A stretch of DNA of 64,000 nucleotides, from assembly GCF_010384365.1 (NCBI RefSeq), contig NZ_CP048397.1, positions 62,001-126,000 on the forward strand. Direction: 5' to 3'. This document shows, in pieces, positions 42,790 to 51,160 of the stretch. The position numbers and the translations under genes were made by a program. The DNA comes from Streptomyces sp. S4.7. Its GTDB lineage: Bacteria; Actinomycetota; Actinomycetes; Streptomycetales; Streptomycetaceae. The notes beneath the pieces are model-generated. The model saw only the letters and a program-made list of their open reading frames with translations, ran no database searches and was not told the DNA's origin. The stretch's first letter is position 1, and each line of letters opens with the position of its first letter.

Positions 42790-45675
42790 TCAGTTCAGCA
42801 ACCGCAGCTTCGCGTCGACGAGTTCGGCCTGATCACGAGCATCGAGGCGACGCCAGGTGGACAGCGAACGGTGGAAGTAGCGCCTCGCGGTCCGCTCCCG
42901 GCCGGTCGCGTGGTGCAACTCGCCCAGAAGGCATGCGACGCGCGCCTCCGCCCGGCGATCACCGAGCCGCTGTTGTACGACGAGCGCATCGGCCAGCAGC
43001 GCCGACGCCTGGCCGGCGTTGCCCTGTTGCAGGCACAGCTCCCCGATGCTCTCCTGCACACAGGCCGCGCAGTGCGTGTCGGCCAGATTGTCGAAGATGC
43101 CGAGCGCGCACTCCAGTTCGGCCTGCGCGAGGTCCGGTTCGCCGCGCAGTTCGTGCATCACCGCGATCCGGCGGCGCACCTGTGCCTCGCGGTGCCGGTC
43201 GCCGACCTCGCGGGACAGCTCCAGAGCACCGTCGAGCCACGGCGCCGCGGCTTCGGGATCCCGCCGCTCCAACCACACCGAGGCGATCGCGTTGCATGCG
43301 ACCGCTTCGCCGTGCCGGTCGCCCGCCGTGCCGAATCCGCGCAACGCCGCGACGAACGTCTCCAGCGCGGCGTCGAGGTCATCGATGACCCGGTACACGG
43401 ACCCGGTCCCCACCGCGGCCATCGCCTCGCCGGACAGGTGCCCGAGACCGGCGAAGAGAGCGCGCGAGGTCTCGAACGACGCGACCGCGTCGGTGTACCG
43501 GTCCCTGTAGAGGTGGAGCTGCCCGAGGTTGCGGAGCAGCGCCGCGGTCTGCGCGTCGGACGGAGCCGGCGTCGCGTCGAGCACGAGCTGATGCGTCCGC
43601 AGCCAGTCGCCGTAGTAGCCGCGCATGTCGAAGAAACTCGCCAGCTCGATCGCGAGATCGGCGGCCCGGGAGACATCACCGAGCCATAACGCGGATTCCA
43701 CGGCGGCGACAAGAATGCGGCGTTCTGTTTCGAACCACTGCACGGGCCAGGCACGCACCGCGTGCGAGATCGCGGCGGCGGGCCCGGCCGGTCGAGCCGA
43801 CTCGCCGAGTACGCCGAGGAAACGCGCGGGCATCGCCGCATTGGCGCAGCGGGCGAGCGCGATCAAGGTGTCGATTGCCTCAAGCCGGCGCTGCGCGCGT
43901 ACGCCGGCATCGTCCGACTCGGCCAGCTCCTGGGCGTAGCAGCGCAGCAGGTTGTGCATGCGGTAACGCTGCAGCCCGAGGCGGTCGGTACCCACTACTT
44001 CGACCAGATGCTCGTCAGCCAGCGTCTCCAGTTCCTTCGCGGCCTCGTCGGCACGCCCCATGGCCGCCGCGACGAGCCAGCCCGCCACCGGCTCGTCGGC
44101 CAGTTGCCCGAAGGCGCGGAAGGCCGTCGCCGCCTCCTCGGGCAGATGCCGGTAGCTCAGCTCCGCGCTCGCCCGTACCTCCATCTCACCTGTCTGGAGC
44201 TGGTCCAGCCGTCCGCGCTCGTCGTGCAGGAGGTCGGCCAGCGTGCCGACGGTCCAGCCCGGCCGGTTCGCCAGCCGGGAGCCGGCGATCCGTACGGCCA
44301 GTGGCAGCGAGCCGCAGTCGGCGAGCACCCGGTCGGTCTCCGCTCCTTCCAAGTGCAGCCGGTCCGGTCCGACGATCGTGCCGAACAGTGCGCGGGCCTC
44401 GTCGTGTTTCATCACGCCGATGGGGAGGTGGTGCGCCGGCAGCCCCGGCATACGCCGGCGTGAGCTGACGAGCACCGCTGATCCCCCGGTGCCCGGAAGC
44501 AGGGAACGCACCTGTGAGCTGCCGAAGGCCTCGTCCAGGACGATGAGGAAGCGCCGCTGTGCGAGGCGTGAGCGGAACAGCGCGGCCCGCTCACTCAGTT
44601 CACCGGGAATGGCGCTGTCGATGACACCGAGACCGCGCAACATCTCGGCCAGGACGTCGGCCGACTCGCGCGGCTGATCGCCCACTCCGCCCAGATCGAC
44701 GAAGAGCTGGCCGTCGGGAAAGGCCTCACGCACACGATGCGCCACGTGAACCGCCAGTGTGGACTTTCCAGAACCCGGCGGACCCGACAGGACCACGACG
44801 ACCGGCTGTCGGCCGGCCGCTGACAACAGTCGTTCCAGCAGGGCGATCTCCTCGGTGCGACCGGTGAAGTCCGGCACATCGATGGGCAGTTGGCTCACCG
44901 GTGCAAGCGATGTACGGCGTCGGCCGACATACCCGTTTGCCTCCTCCCCCGCGTTGCGCAAGGACGCGCCCGGCTCGATGCCGAGCTCGGCGGCGAGGAT
45001 CCGCTCGGCCTTGGCGTACGCGGACCGGGCCTCGATGATGCGGCCCGAGCTGTGCAGTGCGCGCACCAGCATCTGCCACAGGTCCTCCCGCAGCGGGTCC
45101 TCGGTGAGCCGGGACCGCAACTCCGCGACCAGCGGCACGTAATCCCCCATGCGCAGCCGCACGTCGAGACATTCGTCGACGGCGACCGATCGCGCTTCCT
45201 CTGCCCTGGTGATCGCCGGATCCCACACCACACTGGACGGCACGTCCTGCAGCACGCTGCCGCGCCAGAGGCCGAGTGCGGATTCGTAGCCGCGCAACGA
45301 GGCGGCGTTACGGCTGCGGTCGCGCTCCGCGCGCGCCCGGTCCAGCCGCTGTTCGAAGAGCAGCATGTCGATGTCGTCGGGTGCGACATCGAATGAGTAC
45401 CCCGACGGCCGGGTGCCGAGTCCGTCGGTGGCGACCCCCGCCTCCGACAGCGCCTGACGGAGCGCGCGCACGTACGTACGTACGTTGGCGACCGCGGACC
45501 GGGGTGCGCCGCCGGGCCACAGGACCTCGGTCAGTACGTCGAGCGAGACGAAGCCGCCTGGCTGCAACAGCAACGTGGCGAGAATCGCTCTCGGTTTGGG
45601 ACCCCCGATGCGGACCGGGACACCGTCCACCCGCACCTGTAGTGGACCCAGCACCCCGAATGTCGGTTCCCCCAC
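42790..45675 (-). CDS. AfsR-like BTAD/NB-ARC/TPR transcriptional regulator
   Basis: GTG 45675 was chosen because GGAG lies about seven bases upstream. The 961-aa protein begins with an OmpR-type winged helix (VGEPTFGVLGPLQVRVDGVP, VRTYVRALRQAL), a BTAD domain (residues about 95-245), then an NB-ARC ATPase with P-loop VVLSGPPGSGKSTLAVHVA (about 295-313) and RFLIVLDEAFGSSQV (Walker B). The C-terminal 350 residues are TPR repeats (AALLRNLGQLHLYRDRYTDA, AMAAVGTGSVYRVIDDLDAA). SARP/AfsR proteins activate antibiotic clusters after ATP and phosphorylation signals. No biosynthetic cluster lies next to it, so it may act globally or in trans. Confidence 0.9.
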   Translation of the reverse strand: MGEPTFGVLGPLQVRVDGVPVRIGGPKPRAILATLLLQPGGFVSLDVLTEVLWPGGAPRSAVANVRTYVRALRQALSEAGVATDGLGTRPSGYSFDVAPDDIDMLLFEQRLDRARAERDRSRNAASLRGYESALGLWRGSVLQDVPSSVVWDPAITRAEEARSVAVDECLDVRLRMGDYVPLVAELRSRLTEDPLREDLWQMLVRALHSSGRIIEARSAYAKAERILAAELGIEPGASLRNAGEEANGYVGRRRTSLAPVSQLPIDVPDFTGRTEEIALLERLLSAAGRQPVVVVLSGPPGSGKSTLAVHVAHRVREAFPDGQLFVDLGGVGDQPRESADVLAEMLRGLGVIDSAIPGELSERAALFRSRLAQRRFLIVLDEAFGSSQVRSLLPGTGGSAVLVSSRRRMPGLPAHHLPIGVMKHDEARALFGTIVGPDRLHLEGAETDRVLADCGSLPLAVRIAGSRLANRPGWTVGTLADLLHDERGRLDQLQTGEMEVRASAELSYRHLPEEAATAFRAFGQLADEPVAGWLVAAAMGRADEAAKELETLADEHLVEVVGTDRLGLQRYRMHNLLRCYAQELAESDDAGVRAQRRLEAIDTLIALARCANAAMPARFLGVLGESARPAGPAAAISHAVRAWPVQWFETERRILVAAVESALWLGDVSRAADLAIELASFFDMRGYYGDWLRTHQLVLDATPAPSDAQTAALLRNLGQLHLYRDRYTDAVASFETSRALFAGLGHLSGEAMAAVGTGSVYRVIDDLDAALETFVAALRGFGTAGDRHGEAVACNAIASVWLERRDPEAAAPWLDGALELSREVGDRHREAQVRRRIAVMHELRGEPDLAQAELECALGIFDNLADTHCAACVQESIGELCLQQGNAGQASALLADALVVQQRLGDRRAEARVACLLGELHHATGRERTARRYFHRSLSTWRRLDARDQAELVDAKLRLLN

Positions 45676-45761
45676 CCGTGCCTCCGCGACAGTCGGTGAC
45701 TCCGGGCACAGCGTACTGGTGCGCGATGAGGTCGAACAGGCCCATCGCTCGCTGCCACGCG

Positions 45762-45815
45762 GCCCTGCCCTGCCCCTGCCCTGTCCCGCCCTGCCCTGTC
45801 CTGTCCTGTCCTGCC
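45762..45815. repeat. CCTGC/CCTGT pentamer tract
   Basis: About ten near-tandem copies of CCTGY occupy the stretch upstream of the AfsR-like gene. Length variation there would change the spacing of its promoter or leader. No gene was recognised in 45676-46086. Confidence 0.6.
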
Positions 45816-46086
45816 GACGGGATGCCGAATCCAGCACGGGCGAACGGCGAACGGCGAAAGTGAACAACCACGGCCGTGGAGGCGCTGTCGGGGCGCCCAC
45901 GCCATCGCCGTTGGTCGCTGCGGGGCGCGACTTGCGGCGACTGTTCCGGGCCCCGCCGTAGCGGTGACGATGGCTCAGCTGCCACCTCGGGTCGGGGCAG
46001 CCGTCCTCCAGGGCTGGTGCCGGTGGTGCTGGTGGTCGTGAGCGGCCAGTTCCACCGGTGAGGACCGTCTCGGTCCGCAGAGCCAG

Positions 46087-46290
46087 ATGACGAGGATCAT
46101 GACCAGATGCAAGAAGTGCGGGGCGCAGAAGCGCCGGTGGCCTCGTCCCTGTTCCCGGTGCCGCACCGGAGATGACAGGCTGGAAACGGCCACGGACGCC
46201 GCCGAACTGGCTGCGGAGGTCGGCCTGTTCCAGTGGATCGCAAGGGGAGCCGTGGGAGTCGTGCGGCTCCTGGCCCGCGCTCTCGGATGA
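46087..46290 (+). CDS. Small zinc-ribbon protein
   Basis: This 67-aa protein has two C-x2-C knuckles, RCKKCGAQKRRWPRPCSRC, followed by an acidic helix (ATDAAELAAEVGLFQWIA) and a hydrophobic tail (VGVVRLLARALG). Streptomyces genomes often contain such short ribbon-plus-helix proteins of unknown role. ATG 46087 or ATG 46099 may be the start. There is no clear operon. Confidence 0.55.
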   Translation: MTRIMTRCKKCGAQKRRWPRPCSRCRTGDDRLETATDAAELAAEVGLFQWIARGAVGVVRLLARALG

Positions 46291-46738
46291 CCCTTGGCCC
46301 ACCACGGCCAGGCCCTCGCGAGCACCGGCGGCAGGACAACACGGCCGAACGCGCCGCCCTGAGGTGTCGCGCAACGGCGACTACGAGCAGGCCCTGCGCA
46401 CACCGGCGGACACGGCCCCTCCACGCCGCCGGGACCGCCGTGGAGGGGCGCTGTCTGCGGGCGGGCGCCACCATGACGCCGCGCCTACCGGGGCGGATTC
46501 GCCGCCACCACTCCCCCTGGTCGGCTTTCCCCACAGACGACGGAGGACGGGCAGCTCGGCAACGGTGCTCCATCGGACCTGAACGGGGGCAGTCGCGGCC
46601 GTTGTCGGGCAGGTCCGTACCGTCGGCGGCCGAAGTCCCTGTGCCTCGTCCTCGACGCCTGCCGCGCCGAGCCGCCCGTCGGCAGCGCAGGGCCGGCTCC
46701 GCCGCCCGGCGGAGTCGGGCCGTGGCTGGTGGCCGGCT
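46291..46738. other. Gap without a recognisable gene
   Basis: Basic, Pro/Arg-rich frames on both strands; no motif recognised. Confidence 0.4.
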
Positions 46739-47060
46739 ACGCAGGGCCATGCCGGTCACCTGCCGGAGCTCGTCGCGAGTGGTGCCGCTGACGGCCTGGA
46801 CGGCCATGCCGTTTGCCATGGCCATGAGGTAACGGGCGAGTAGTTCGGGGTCGGTGCCCGGGGGCAGGCCGCCTTCCTCGACGGCTTGGCGGAGCCGGTA
46901 GTGGCCTGGACGGAGCCGTTCGGGAACGCGGTGGCCACCTGGCGGGCGGTCGGTTCCCGCAACGCACGCGCTCCGTAAGAGGCAGGGCCCTCGGTGGAGC
47001 GCTCGGCGACCTCGCTGACGGGTCCTCCTTGTTACCGAAGCGGTGCCTTTTGTCGCATCT
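46739..47060 (-). pseudogene. TetR-family regulator remnant
   Basis: The minus strand carries three frame-separated blocks in the correct order. RFGNKE near 47039 is the end of a TetR helix-turn-helix. [19 protein letters not shown] then follows at about 47010-46960. The ligand-domain end, YRLRQAVEEGGLPPGTDPEL and LARYLMAMANGMAVQAVSGT, lies at 46903-46739. Most of the DNA-binding domain is absent. It probably once controlled the SDR gene across the GTATCGATCGGTAC repeats. Confidence 0.55.
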
Positions 47061-47085
47061 CCACGCAATCGACCGCACTCTTTCC

Positions 47086-47136
47086 GTATCGATCGGTACG
47101 GAAGATGCTACAGTCTCATTCTGTATCGATCGGTAC
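47086..47136. promoter_or_regulatory. Duplicated TetR-type operator upstream of the SDR gene
   Basis: GTATCGATCGGTAC occurs at 47086-47099 and again at 47123-47136, 37 bases apart. Each copy is itself a palindrome with one mismatched pair. The second lies just before the ribosome-binding site of the SDR gene. The adjacent tetR is degraded, so repression may be lost. Confidence 0.65.
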
Positions 47137-47159
47137 TTAAATTTGCGGAGGTCGTACTC

Positions 47160-47986
47160 ATGGGACAACTTGACGGCAAGACCGCAGTCGTCACCGCCGG
47201 CAGCACCGGGATCGGACTGGCGACCTCGAAGCGACTCGCGGCCGAGGGCGCGCACGTGTTCATCACCGGCCGGCGCGAAGCGAGCTGCAGAAGGCGGCCG
47301 CCGCCATCGGCAACGCCACCGCGGTCTCCGGTGACGTCAGCGTCGCGGCCGACGTGGACCGCCTGTACGAGCGAGTGCGGGAGCACGGGCAGGGCCTGGA
47401 CGTGCTGTTCGCCAACGCGGGCATCAACCACATCGCGACGTTGGCCGAGCTCACCGAGGACATCCATGACGCGGTCTTCGACATCAACGTCAAGGGCACC
47501 TTCCTCACTGTTCAGAGGGCCCTCCCGCTGCTCAACGACGGCGCCTCGGTGATCCTCACCGCGTCCACCGCCGCCGAGGGAGGCGCGGCGGGCATGAGCG
47601 CGTACGGAGCGTCGAAGGCGGCTGTACGGGCCTACGCCCGCGCCTGGGCCGACGAGCTCGGCAGCCGGGGTGTCCGGGTCAACGCGATCTCGCCGGGCCC
47701 GGTGAACACCCCGCTGTGGGACACCGCCTTCGGCGATCGCGCCAAGGAGATGAAGGAGACCGTCGCGGCCGGCCTGCCGCCCAAGCGGGTCGCCGACCCG
47801 GACGAGATCGCCGCCGCCGTGACCTTCCTCGCCTCGTCGGGCAGCAGCTTCGTCTACGGCGCGAATCTCTACGTCGACGGCGGAATGAACCAGATCCGAC
47901 CGGCCCGCCGGTGGCGCTCAGGGGAGCGGGCAACCGGGGCATCGCAACTCGTCACCCTTCGAATAAACCCCGATCCGGGGCACTGA
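47160..47986 (+). CDS. Short-chain dehydrogenase with an apparent 1-nt frameshift
   Basis: ATG 47160 has GGAGG upstream. The first frame gives the Rossmann motif [20 protein letters not shown] and ends VFITGRREA. One base is missing at about 47282. The next frame then continues [37 protein letters not shown], the catalytic region [20 protein letters not shown] with SKAAV, and [16 protein letters not shown]. The normal ending VDGGMNQI is followed by 29 extra residues. Everything else is intact, so a base-level error is as likely as decay. It is the first gene of a pair with a SnoaL-like protein. Confidence 0.75.
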
Positions 47987-47995
47987 GAGGCAACC

Positions 47996-48366
47996 ATGTC
48001 TGACGCCGAACTGCGCAACTTCTTCCAGCGCTACATCGACGCGCTCAACTCCCATGAGTTTCAGCGCATGACCGAGTTCATCCACGACAACCCCGTCATG
48101 AACGGTCACCCGGTCACCCGGGACGACGTCATCGCGGCCCTGGAGGGCCACACCGACGCGGTCCCGGACTTCACCTGGCGGGTCGAGGACCTCGCCATCG
48201 GCGGTGATCGAGTGGCGGCCCGTCTGTTCAACAAGGGCACACCCGCGAAGGAGTGGTTGGGCGTGCCCCCCACCGGCGCCACGGTCGAGTTCGCCGAGTA
48301 CGCCTTCCACAGGGTTCGTGAGGGCGCTTCTACGAGATGAACTATCTGATGACGCCCAGGCAGTAG
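47996..48366 (+). CDS. SnoaL-like / ester-cyclase-type small protein, 3' frameshift
   Basis: ATG 47996 has GAGAGG upstream. The product reads LRNFFQRYIDALNSHEFQRM, PVTRDDVIAALEGHTDAVPD and VEDLAIGGDRVAARLFNKGT, the cone-shaped SnoaL/NTF2 fold of about 120 residues. As sequenced, the frame ends at 48340. Inserting one base near 48325 restores the expected end VREGRFYEMNYLMTPRQ with a stop at 48366. Such proteins hydrate, cyclise or isomerise small substrates; the substrate here is unknown. It lies 10 bases after the SDR gene. Confidence 0.75.
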
Positions 48367-48615
48367 AGCGACAGCTGACCTGACCTGCCTCTGACGGCCC
48401 GTCCGGGCCGTCTGCGCGGAGTGCTCGCTCAACCTTGGCTGCGACAGGTCACGTCCGGTGCCGACCGGGACCGCTGCAGCACCCGCTCCGAGTGGACCAG
48501 GGGGCCGACGACTGGACTCCCCGGCGGCGCGGGGGCGTACTCCAACGACTTCGGTGTCTTCGACTGGGATGTCGAACGGGCCCCGGGGGCGCCGACGTGC
48601 TGCCTGGGCCGTGTT

Positions 48616-49526
48616 TCAAGTGGCGGGTGAGTCCTGGGCGGACAGTTCTTCCGCCAGTTCAATACAGCGCAGGCGGGCCGGTGAGAAGTCGTAGGGCATC
48701 TTGCCGATGGCTGCGAACGCGCTCATGGAGCCGGCCTCCCGCCTGCCGGAACCGGGGTCGGCCCCGTCATCGCCGTCATCGGCGGTAGCAGGGTGCAAGG
48801 TGTCCCAGGCGTCGAAGAGGCATCGTCGTCCTTGTCCAGGCCGGACTCCTCGATGACGGCGTGCAGGGCGTTTTCCAAGGCGTGCCGCTCGCCGGCCACT
48901 TGAGCCACCCGTGGATCATCGACGGCGACGCCGTCATCGAGTGCCTCCTCGGCGTCATCGATGCGGCCGGACTCCTCCCGCAGCGTGGGATGCGTGGCCA
49001 GGGCGATGAAGCGGGTGGCCTGGACAGCCGCGCCGAGCGGACCGAAGATCCGCTCGGTGACCAGCAGGGTGTCCAGGTCATCCTGACGCAGGGAACCCTC
49101 GGGAAGGCTCTTGAGGCGTTCGGTGACGAAGCCGGAGAGCAGGCCCATCCGGCTGCCTTCGGTGCGCATCCGCTGCACGGCGGTCCGTTGCCGCCGCAAC
49201 TCCGCCTCCTGCTCGGCAAGGGTTTCCTCCAGCCGCTCCAGGATGCCCGCGATACCTTCTCCGCTGTCCGCACCGGCGGAAGCCGTGTCAGTGGTAAAGG
49301 CGTCACGGATGTCGTCCAGGGCGATCCCGGCGTCGGCCATCCTGCGGATCCACAGCAGGCGGATCATGTCCTCGTACCCGTAGCGGCGGCGGTCGTCGCC
49401 GCCCCGCTCAGGCTCGGGGAGCAGGCCGATCTCGTGGTAATGGCGAATCGCCCGTGGCGTACTGCCGGCGAAGGCCGCCGCGTCACCGATCTTGACCTGG
49501 CGGGGTGGCATGAAAGACCAATGCAT
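48616..49526 (-). CDS. MerR-family regulator with a 3' frameshift
   Basis: ATG 49526 is preceded by an AGGAAAGG site. Residues about 10-75 form a MerR helix-turn-helix: VKIGDAAAFAGSTPRAIRHY, HEIGLLPEPERGGDDRRRYG, YEDMIRLLWIRRMADAGIAL. A coiled coil (ILERLEETLAEQEAELRRQR) and a helical effector domain follow. Near 48818 one base appears to be missing: the direct frame ends at 48723, while the alternate frame continues FDAWDTLHPATADDGDDGAD and FSPARLRCIELAEELSAQDS to 48616. The alternate ending has the more natural composition. It is convergent with the SDR/SnoaL pair. Confidence 0.75.
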
Positions 49527-49560
49527 GAGCGGGGACCTTTCCTCAAGGCATCGGGGCCCA

Positions 49561-49720
49561 GGGTCTGTCGTTTGGATCAGGCCGGATCAGGGAGCGGGGT
49601 CCGGTGCGTGCGATCGCAGGGCGGAGGAGGGAGGCATGGCGGAGCCGTGCCGACCGACGACAACGCGGCGGGCGTGCGTGCCGGGGACCGCGAGCCCGGC
49701 AAGATCCAGACGACAGACCC
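49561..49720. mobile_element. MITE-like element, copy 1
   Basis: Terminal inverted repeats GGGTCTGTCGTTTGGATC (49561-49578) and GATCCAGACGACAGACCC (49703-49720) match at 17 of 18 positions. The 160-base element has no ORF of its own. Its interior shares GTCCGGTGCGTGCGATCGCA (about 49599-49618) and a 22-base block (49661-49682, centre GCGGCGGGCGTG) with the element at 59028-59199. Confidence 0.75.
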
Positions 49721-49871
49721 TAGGTCCACCGGACCACATGCCGCTACGGAAGGTGCAACCCCCGTACACCCGGTCCGGGCTCGCACTCGCCGACCCGCCC
49801 TCTCGGCCGGAAGGGACGGGGCAGGCGTTTAATCGGATGTGCGTGCGGCGCGGGGTTGTTAGGTTCGCCGT

Positions 49872-50603
49872 GTGCCGAAGTTGAATCAGATCATCGCAGT
49901 CGAAAAGGGCGTCAAGTCCAAGGCCCTCCAGGAGCTCACCCAGGCTCACCAGGACGTGCAGAAGCCCGCCCTGCTGGCCGGCATCTCCCGGACCTACCAG
50001 CCCAAGGACGAGGAGGGCGAGCAACTGCCGCCCGAGTCCACGCGGGTGCAGATCAAGGCCGAGGACGCTCTGCGGGCGACCGCCGGGACGCTGACGCGGC
50101 TCTTCGACGTGACCGCGACGAAGGACTGGGCGAACCGGTCCGCGGTCGCGGACGTGGTGGTCGACGGTACGGTGCTGTTGCCCCAGGTGCCCGTCCCGTA
50201 CCTGTTGTTCCTGGAGAAGCAACTCACCGACCTGCACACCTTCGTGCGCAAGCTGCCGGTGCTCGACGCCTCCGAGTCGTGGAACCTGGACCCCTCGACG
50301 GACTCGTGGAAGACGGACCCGGTGCGAACCATCCGCACGAAGAAGGTTCCGCGCAACCACGTGAAGGCCGAGGCCACGGAGAAGCACCCGGCGCAGGTCG
50401 AGGTGTACTACGAGGACGTCCCGGTCGGTTACTGGACCACGGTGAAGTTCTCCGGCGCGCTGCCCGCCCGGCGGGTCAACGAGCTCCTCGACCGGGTCGA
50501 GATGCTCCAGCAGTCCGTCAAGTTCGCCCGCGAGGAGGCGAACAGCACCGAGGTCACCGACCAGCGGGTCGGCGAGGCGGTATTCGGCTACCTCTTCCGG
50601 TAG
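49872..50603 (+). CDS. Conserved actinobacterial protein of unknown function
   Basis: This 243-aa soluble protein starts at GTG 49872 with almost no ribosome-binding site. It reads KLNQIIAVEKGVKSKALQEL, TQAHQDVQKPALLAGISRTY, ATKDWANRSAVADVVVDGTV and VPVPYLLFLEKQLTDLHTFV. A C-terminal part contains VEVYYEDVPVGYWTTVKFSG. From memory, such proteins occur in Streptomyces and their phages, often beside tRNA arrays; I believe a DUF number near 7873 has been given but am not certain. Here three tRNA-like sequences follow directly, which supports that link. No catalytic motif was recognised. Confidence 0.8.
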   Translation: MPKLNQIIAVEKGVKSKALQELTQAHQDVQKPALLAGISRTYQPKDEEGEQLPPESTRVQIKAEDALRATAGTLTRLFDVTATKDWANRSAVADVVVDGTVLLPQVPVPYLLFLEKQLTDLHTFVRKLPVLDASESWNLDPSTDSWKTDPVRTIRTKKVPRNHVKAEATEKHPAQVEVYYEDVPVGYWTTVKFSGALPARRVNELLDRVEMLQQSVKFAREEANSTEVTDQRVGEAVFGYLFR

Positions 50604-50628
50604 CCCCCACATACGCCCTCCGTCGCGA

Positions 50629-50717
50629 GCGGAGGGTGCGCGATGAGCGCAAGCTGAAACTGATGTTGAAGCTGATAAGGGTGTCAGTTGGGGGTTCGAA
50701 TCCCTCTCCCCGCACCA
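50629..50717 (+). tRNA. Degenerate tRNA-like sequence 1
   Basis: The 5' arm GCGGAGG (50629-50635) pairs with TCCCCGC (6 of 7, counting one G-T) just before ACCA, so the terminal CCA is encoded (50715-50717). A D-arm-like GCGC-GATGA-GCGC and a T-arm GGGGG-TTCGAAT-CCCTC are present. The anticodon region (50652-50688) does not fold into a clean 5-bp stem, so the gene is irregular or damaged and no anticodon is assigned. Confidence 0.5.
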
Positions 50718-50742
50718 CGTGCGGGGGTGGCCCAAGCCCGGC

Positions 50743-50862
50743 AGAGGCGGCCCCGTGAAACTCAGATTCTCGCTCCAGTCTCAGTATTCGCCGCCGAACA
50801 CCGGATCGACCGAGCGTGGGCGAACATCGACGGATGGGGGTTCAAGTCCCCCCGGCGCCTCT
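50743..50862 (+). tRNA. Degenerate tRNA-like sequence 2
   Basis: AGAGGCG (50743-50749) pairs with CGCCTCT (50856-50862), and a perfect T-arm GGGGG-TTCAAGT-CCCCC spans 50836-50852. The distance between acceptor arms (120 bases) is too long, and no anticodon arm is clear. Treat as a tRNA fragment or fusion of two halves. Confidence 0.4.
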
Positions 50863-50867
50863 CTCGT

Positions 50868-50931
50868 GGCGCTGTAGTTCAAAGGCAGAACACGTCGATC
50901 TCAATATGACCCGCGGTTCTTAAACGCCGCC
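50868..50931 (+). tRNA. Degenerate tRNA-like sequence 3
   Basis: GGCGCTGTAGTTCAAAGGCAG has the TAGTTCAAAGGCAGAACA D-arm typical of tRNA-Gln-like genes. GTC ... GAC flank a loop near TCTCAAT, and CGCGGTTC begins a T-arm. The T-stem and acceptor 3' strand are imperfect (TTAAACGCC), so it is probably not functional. Confidence 0.4.
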
Positions 50932-50956
50932 GGTGTGCGCAAATGGGTGGCAAGCT

Positions 50957-50989
50957 GGAGCCCGGGAGCTGGACATGCTCCCGGGCTCC
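50957..50989. terminator. Strong hairpin terminator after the tRNA-like sequences
   Basis: GGAGCCCGGGAGC (50957-50969) and GCTCCCGGGCTCC (50977-50989) are perfect 13-bp arms with a 7-base loop. Confidence 0.85.
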
Positions 50990-51160
50990 GTCACATTCCG
51001 TCCCGTGGTCTGTGCTGTGACCGGGAAGGTTCACCGGGGTTGAGTAATCAGGGAGGCCTGTCTCCTTGGATGCTCTTTGAGCTGGTGACGCGATTTCAGG
51101 ATTCCTGAAGCGTGCTCAGTTCTTCCCGTCCGGTCGATCCGTGGGGTGAGCCCGGTGCGA

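Noticed and set aside
45762..45815. CRISPR-like array
   Set aside because: Repeats are 5-base tandem units without spacers, and there are no cas genes.
50868..50931. tRNA-like sequence 3 as a functional UGA-reading tRNA
   Set aside because: The loop could be read as UCA, which would pair with UGA codons such as the one in the AfsR-like gene. However, the conserved U33 is missing and the stem and acceptor arm are imperfect.
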